Positions 6,343 through 9,891 of a stretch of 9,891 nucleotides of DNA are shown in pieces. The translations under genes and the position numbers were made by a program. The DNA comes from an uncultured Acidimicrobiales bacterium (GTDB lineage Bacteria > Actinomycetota > Acidimicrobiia > Acidimicrobiales > Aldehydirespiratoraceae). Below the pieces are notes generated by a model. The model was not told the origin of the DNA. It worked only from the letters and a program-made list of their open reading frames with translations, and made no database searches. The DNA is taken from positions 1 to 9,891 of the forward strand of contig CALKOE010000389.1 in assembly GCA_938091985.1 (NCBI GenBank), given 5' to 3'. Within the stretch, counting starts at the first letter, position 1. Each line of letters opens with the position of its first letter.

Positions 6343-7527
6343 TCAGCCTCGGGGGAGGCCGAGCACGCGTTCGGCGACGATGTTGCGCTGGATCTCCGAA
6401 GAACCGGCGCTGATAGTCAACCCGAACGTGGTGAAGTAGGCGTCGAGCGAGCCCACCGATCCCTGCCGCGACAAGCCGGTTTCCAGCGAGTCGGGACCAC
6501 AGAGCTCGGCCGCCACTCGAGCGAGGTCGCGTCGGATCTCGGTGGAGTACATCTTCATCAACGCTTGCTCGGGAGCCGAGCCGGTCTTCACATAGCGAGC
6601 GAACCCGCGGTAGCCGAGGCACCGTGCGGCCAGCGTGTCGATGTAGAGACCGGCGATGGCGTCTGCTGCAGTTGCCTGCTCCACCGTTGACATCGGGGCC
6701 AGCAAATCGGGCGCCATTCCGAGAAGCTCCGTCATCGACGACTCCATTCCCATCACGCCCATCAGCCACACCATCGAGCGCTCGTGGGCAAGTGAGCCAT
6801 TGGCCATCGCCCAACCGTTGTTGAGCTCGCCGACCACGTTGGACGCCGGAAGCACCACGTCGTCGAGGAACACCTCGTTGAGGTCCGGAAACTCTGGCGA
6901 GATGATCTCCGTGAGCGGACGCACCGTGACACCGGGGGTATCCATCGGCATGAGAATGATGGAGATGCCCTTGTGCTTCGGTGCGTCGGGATCGGTCCGA
7001 CAGAACAGGAAGCAGAAGTCGGCATAGTTCGCTCCCGAAGTCCACACCTTCTGGCCAGTGATCACGAAGTTGTCGCCGTCGCGGACCGCGCGGGTCTTGA
7101 GGTTCGCGAGATCGCTACCGGCGTCGGGCTCGCTCATTCCGAGGCACGCCGCGGTCTCGCCGCGCAGCAGCGGCATCGCGTAGTTCTGGATCTGCTCCTC
7201 GGTGCCGTAGTCGAGCAACGAAGGCGCGATGATTCCCAGCCCCTGAGGGTTCGTGGTCCGCGGAATGCCGGCCTTGTTGAGCTCCTCGAGATAGACGAGG
7301 GTCTCGATTGGACCGGCGTTGCGTCCGCCCCGTTCCGACGGCCAGCCCGGCACCAACCATCCATCGTCGAACATTCGCTTGGTGAACGATGCCGCCCATT
7401 CAGGGATGTAGGCGCTCGATCGCGGCGGGTCAGCCGCGATGGCCTCGGCCGGAGGTCGGTTGACCGCCAGCCATTCGAGAAACTCTGAACGGAAGGCCTC
7501 TACCTCTTCGTCGAACTCGAGCTTCAT
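6343..7527 (-). CDS. Acyl-CoA dehydrogenase, catalytic-type subunit
   Basis: This 394-residue FAD-dependent enzyme desaturates an acyl-CoA between C2 and C3. Family features are WPSERGG at 62-68, CLGMSEPDAGSDLANL at 128-143, TGQKVWTSGANYADFCF at 157-173, the FadE-type middle domain, and AGSSEIQRNIVAERVLGLP at the C-terminus. The residue where medium-chain enzymes carry their base (the Glu of YEGT) is Ala374 here. Glu249 in LAHERSM instead occupies the helix G position used by isovaleryl-CoA dehydrogenase, so the active site is probably retained. The start is ATG 7527: GGAG lies 7 bases upstream and ATGA overlaps the stop of the partner gene. The pairing resembles the alpha2beta2 FadE pairs of actinobacterial steroid side-chain degradation (FadE26/27, FadE28/29). 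The substrate is undetermined. Confidence 0.93.
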   Translation of the reverse strand: MKLEFDEEVEAFRSEFLEWLAVNRPPAEAIAADPPRSSAYIPEWAASFTKRMFDDGWLVPGWPSERGGRNAGPIETLVYLEELNKAGIPRTTNPQGLGIIAPSLLDYGTEEQIQNYAMPLLRGETAACLGMSEPDAGSDLANLKTRAVRDGDNFVITGQKVWTSGANYADFCFLFCRTDPDAPKHKGISIILMPMDTPGVTVRPLTEIISPEFPDLNEVFLDDVVLPASNVVGELNNGWAMANGSLAHERSMVWLMGVMGMESSMTELLGMAPDLLAPMSTVEQATAADAIAGLYIDTLAARCLGYRGFARYVKTGSAPEQALMKMYSTEIRRDLARVAAELCGPDSLETGLSRQGSVGSLDAYFTTFGLTISAGSSEIQRNIVAERVLGLPRG

Positions 7528-8627
7528 GCCGCTTCTCCCAGACCCAGGAGCGCGGCCAGTCGCGCTCGATGAAACGCCCGACTGCCGCACAACGCGTCAC
7601 CCGACTTCGCCCGCTTCAGGAGGAAGTGGAGATCGTTCTCCCACGTGTAGCCGATGCCGCCGTGCAGCTGAAGCCCGTCCTCAGCCAGGAGGCGTTGACA
7701 ATCGCCCGCCGCCGCCTTCGCGACGTGCACTGCTTCGTCCTTCGAGTCGGCGTCTTCCTCGATGGCCAGTGCGGCGTAATAGCCGACTGCGTTGGCCCGT
7801 TCGACCGCGAGGTACAGCTCGGCGAAGCGGTGCTTCAAGGCCTGGAACGATCCGATGACCCGGTCGTACTGCTCACGAACCTTTGCGTACTCGAGCGTGT
7901 CCTCGAAGATCTTCCGGCACGTGCCGATCACGTGGAGCGCCATGGCGACGCTCGCTTGCTGCGTCACTGCCTCGATGGCCGCAACTGCTTCGGGTCCCGG
8001 GGCCAGCAGCACTACGGCAGCCGAGTCGGCGAATTCGACATCGGCCAGCTCGAGGCCGGGATCCAGCAGCGTCTTCGTCGTGACCGAGCATGCGCCGCGC
8101 TCGACGAGGAAGACGCCGAGCTGGTCGCCGTCCCGAGCCACCACGGCGAACACCTCGGCGGTCGCGCCGGCGAGGACGGCATCCTTCGCTCCGGTGACCG
8201 TCCAACCGTCGCCCGCCCGGGTCGCTGTTGTCGTGACTGCCGTCGGTTCCCAGCGCCCCTGCTCGGCGTAGGCAAGCGCACCGATGGTCTCTCCGGCAAC
8301 GGCCGCGGCGAGCACTTCGCTCGCACCGGCGGTCTCGACGAGCGGGATGAACTGGCTCACCATCGCGAGTAGCGGCCCAGGCGCGGCGGCCCGGCCGAGC
8401 TCCTCGGCGAGGAGTGCGACCTCGACGAAGCCCATCCCGAGCCCGCCGGCGTCTTCGGCTACGCCGAGCGCCGGCCAGTAGAGCTCGGCCATCTGTTTCC
8501 AGAGATCGGCGGACGTTCCTTCACCGTCGTAGATCGAGCGAACCAGCGATGGCGGGCACGCTCCTTCGAGCACCGAGCGAATGTTGTCTCGTAGCTCGAA
8601 CTGGTCGTCGGAGAGTTCCAGATCCAT
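7524..8627 (-). CDS. Acyl-CoA dehydrogenase, partner subunit
   Basis: This 367-residue acyl-CoA dehydrogenase-fold protein lacks the EPxAGSD loop and has no Glu at either known catalytic position: helix G reads TQQASVAMAL, and the C-terminal site reads HFLLKRAK. It keeps REQYDRVIGSFQALKHRFAE, which binds the FAD of the partner, and LQLHGGIGYTWENDLH. This is the pattern of the non-catalytic subunit in heteromeric dehydrogenases. It is the first gene of a two-gene operon and overlaps its partner by ATGA, as expected for subunits made at 1:1. The start ATG 8627 is preceded by AGGAGA at 8636-8631, and the MDLELSDDQFELRDNIRSVL N-terminus is typical. The frame is open to 8702, but that part crosses the promoter. 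The family call is secure; the subunit role is inferred. Confidence 0.92.
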   Translation of the reverse strand: MDLELSDDQFELRDNIRSVLEGACPPSLVRSIYDGEGTSADLWKQMAELYWPALGVAEDAGGLGMGFVEVALLAEELGRAAAPGPLLAMVSQFIPLVETAGASEVLAAAVAGETIGALAYAEQGRWEPTAVTTTATRAGDGWTVTGAKDAVLAGATAEVFAVVARDGDQLGVFLVERGACSVTTKTLLDPGLELADVEFADSAAVVLLAPGPEAVAAIEAVTQQASVAMALHVIGTCRKIFEDTLEYAKVREQYDRVIGSFQALKHRFAELYLAVERANAVGYYAALAIEEDADSKDEAVHVAKAAAGDCQRLLAEDGLQLHGGIGYTWENDLHFLLKRAKSGDALCGSRAFHRARLAALLGLGEAA

Positions 8628-8644
8628 ACTTCTCCTGTCGCACG

Positions 8645-8653
8645 CTTCTAACA
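8645..8653 (-). promoter_or_regulatory. Extended -10-like TGTTAGAAG for the acyl-CoA dehydrogenase operon
   Basis: On the minus strand TGTTAGAAG lies 17 bases before ATG 8627, placing a likely transcript start near 8638, just ahead of the AGGAGA ribosome site. The 8-mer TGTTAGAA (plus strand TTCTAACA at 8646-8653) also occurs in the other divergent promoter at 2523-2530, in the same orientation relative to the leftward gene. It may be a -10 element or part of a shared operator. No clear -35 was found. Confidence 0.4.
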
Positions 8654-8694
8654 GTGGCGTCACCGTATCCACTTCACCCGGCAAGAGAGAAACC

Positions 8695-9546
8695 ATGACC
8701 ATCGACTTGTTCCGCTACGAAGGAAAGCGCGCCGTCGTGATCGGCGGCGCCACAGGCATGGGCGCCGAGACGGCCCGCATGGCCGGGGAGTTGGGCGCCG
8801 ACGTGATCGTGCTCGACGTTGCCCCTGTCGAATACGACTGTGCCCAGAAGATCGAGATCGACCTCCGCAACCAGGCGAGCGTCGACGCGGCCGTCGATGC
8901 GATCGACGGCCCGGTCCACGCAGTATTCGCGTGCGCCGGCGTTGCCGACGGCACCGCGGGAATCATGCTCATCAACTTCACCGCGCAACGACACTTCATC
9001 GATCGTCTCATCGCGCAGGACAAGCTCGCGCCGGGCGGATCGGTCGCGTTCATCTCGTCGACGGCCGGGCTGGGGTGGAAGAACAACATCGATCGTGTGC
9101 GTGACTTCCTGAGCAATGACGACTGGGCGTCAGCCGCGGCCTGGACCGAGGAAAACCCCGACACCGACAGCTACGGGTTCAGCAAGGAAGCGATCAACCT
9201 CTATGTCGTCCAGCAGGCGTTCCCGATGTTGAAGGCCGGCTACCGGATCAACGCGATCTGCCCGGGCCCGACCGTCACTCCGCTGGCCGAGGCCAACGCT
9301 GACATGTGGCTGACCTACGCGGCCGACTTCCGAGCCGACGCGGGAGTCGACACTCTCCAACCCGAGCAGATGGCGAGCACCCTGATCTTCCTGTGCAGCG
9401 CTGCGGCCAGCGGCGTCAACGGCGAGATGCTCCAGGTCGACCAGGGCCACACCAACGCCTCGCTGCACGACGCCTACGACGCCCCCATCGTGAAGATGAT
9501 CGCCGGCGAAATCGAATGGGACTTCGCCGCCCTCGGCTTCGAATAG
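8695..9546 (+). CDS. SDR oxidoreductase, 3-alpha-hydroxysteroid dehydrogenase-like
   Basis: This 283-residue short-chain dehydrogenase has the glycine motif GGATGMG (residues 17-23), Asp41 after strand 2 (NAD preference), ACAG at 79-82 in the NNAG position, Ser121/Ser122 in ISSTAG, catalytic Tyr160 and Lys164 in YGFSK, and CPGPTVTP at 189-196. The long insertion between Ser and Tyr (WKNNIDRVRDFL to PDTDS, about 38 residues) is typical of the 3-alpha-HSD/coniferyl-alcohol dehydrogenase SDR group and shapes a pocket for a bulky alcohol. The start ATG 8695 has a weak GAGAG site upstream; the frame is open to 8581, but that part is antisense to the dehydrogenase gene. It is divergent from the acyl-CoA dehydrogenase pair across 67 bases and probably works in the same pathway. 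Its TAG stop is followed one base later by a REP-like repeat. Steroid specificity is only suggested. Confidence 0.92.
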   Translation: MTIDLFRYEGKRAVVIGGATGMGAETARMAGELGADVIVLDVAPVEYDCAQKIEIDLRNQASVDAAVDAIDGPVHAVFACAGVADGTAGIMLINFTAQRHFIDRLIAQDKLAPGGSVAFISSTAGLGWKNNIDRVRDFLSNDDWASAAAWTEENPDTDSYGFSKEAINLYVVQQAFPMLKAGYRINAICPGPTVTPLAEANADMWLTYAADFRADAGVDTLQPEQMASTLIFLCSAAASGVNGEMLQVDQGHTNASLHDAYDAPIVKMIAGEIEWDFAALGFE

Positions 9547-9580
9547 CCGCTACAACTGGAGTCTGACCCCCGCTACAACT
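9547..9580 (+). repeat. REP-like repeat, third copy (variant)
   Basis: This copy has the same 34-bp plan: CCGCTACAACT (9547-9557), core GGAGTCTGACCC, then an exact CCGCTACAACT (9570-9580). It matches the left copy at 31 of 34 positions. The same T-to-A change appears in both direct repeats, so it is a distinct, internally consistent variant. It starts directly after the SDR stop codon and lies 33 bases before the second RAYT start. Confidence 0.85.
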
Positions 9581-9613
9581 CCGGCGTCACACCTCGAACG
9601 TAGCTTCGCCACC

Positions 9614-9891
9614 ATGGCGAGATTGACGAGGGCGCAACGAGGCGGAGACTGGCACCACATCATGAACCGGGGGGCGAGACGCCTGCCGGTCTTCGGCGAC
9701 GACGACGACCGTCGGCACTTCCTCCATCTCACGGGGGAAGCTCTCGAGGGGCTCGACGCCGAGGCCCACGCCTACGCGTTGATGACGAACCACTACCACT
9801 TGCTGGTCCGAGGGGCGGTGCCCGCGATCTCGGCGTTCATGAAGTCAGTCGGTGAGCTCTACACGCGGTGGTTCAACGACAAGTACGACCT
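9614..9891 (+). CDS. Second RAYT (REP-associated tyrosine transposase), N-terminal part
   Basis: The first 92 residues of a Y1/HUH transposase run off the right edge before the catalytic tyrosine region. The N-terminus reads MARLTRAQRGGDWHHIMNRGARR, then LPVFGDDDD, and the HUH-type motif HYH at 60-62 in ALMTNHYHLLV. The segment to TRWFNDKYD matches TRRFNKKYG of the first copy. It is clearly homologous to the gene at 5414-6220 but substantially diverged, so it is not a recent duplicate. No Shine-Dalgarno precedes ATG 9614. The distance from the REP-like repeat to the start, 33 bases, is the same as in the first copy, and the leader retains GTCACA and TAGCTTC. Whether the gene is intact cannot be judged from this window. 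Confidence 0.88.
   Translation, partial: MARLTRAQRGGDWHHIMNRGARRLPVFGDDDDRRHFLHLTGEALEGLDAEAHAYALMTNHYHLLVRGAVPAISAFMKSVGELYTRWFNDKYD

Noticed and set aside
6272..7045. Minus-strand 257-codon open frame ending across the right REP
   Set aside because: It is a shifted frame of the acyl-CoA dehydrogenase gene; the dehydrogenase frame carries all the family motifs.
7569..8372. Plus-strand 267-codon open frame opposite the partner dehydrogenase subunit
   Set aside because: It is antisense to a well-supported gene, without domains or start signals.

Overview
The window is GC-rich, with long clean coding frames, many 4-base ATGA stop/start overlaps and at least one likely leaderless start. Its gene content is two cytochromes P450, two short-chain dehydrogenases, a paired acyl-CoA dehydrogenase and a luciferase-like flavin oxidoreductase. 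This suggests an actinobacterium, possibly of the Acidimicrobiia/Ilumatobacter type, with large lipid, steroid or terpenoid catabolic capacity. The taxonomic call is inference from style and content; no rRNA or tRNA is present.

Layout. (1) A leftward operon fills 1-2515: a possible 18-codon leaderless micro-ORF, an SDR dehydrogenase, a P450, and a luciferase-like oxidoreductase running off the left edge. Each junction is a 4-base overlap except the last, a 19-base gap with a clear Shine-Dalgarno. (2) A 76-bp divergent promoter region (2463-2538) is centred on a 13-bp palindrome. From it, rightward, run a Tat-exported PhoD-like phosphatase/phosphodiesterase and a second P450, again coupled by ATGA. 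(3) A 952-bp mobile unit (5377-6328) consists of a REP-associated tyrosine transposase (RAYT, HUH/Y1 family) bounded by two inverted, nearly identical 34-bp REP-like sequences. Its left end overlaps the end of the second P450 and supplies that gene's last codons and stop. (4) A leftward, coupled pair of acyl-CoA dehydrogenase subunits (6343-8627) is divergent from a rightward 3-alpha-HSD-like SDR (8695-9546). (5) A third 34-bp REP-like copy begins one base after the SDR stop codon and precedes the start of a second, diverged RAYT that runs off the right edge.

The metabolic genes fit oxidative degradation of a hydrophobic alicyclic or isoprenoid substrate: P450 hydroxylation, alcohol/ketone oxidation by SDRs, and alpha,beta-dehydrogenation of the CoA thioester by a heteromeric acyl-CoA dehydrogenase. 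The actual substrate cannot be read from the sequence. No CRISPR array, tRNA, rRNA or integrase was seen. No stretch over 300 bases lacks a gene.

The least ordinary part is the RAYT/REP system: three copies of one REP architecture (11-bp direct repeat, short hairpin, direct repeat), two transposase paralogues, identical REP-to-start spacing, and placement at the 3' ends of host genes. The second is the divergent promoter, with its candidate leaderless micro-ORF.
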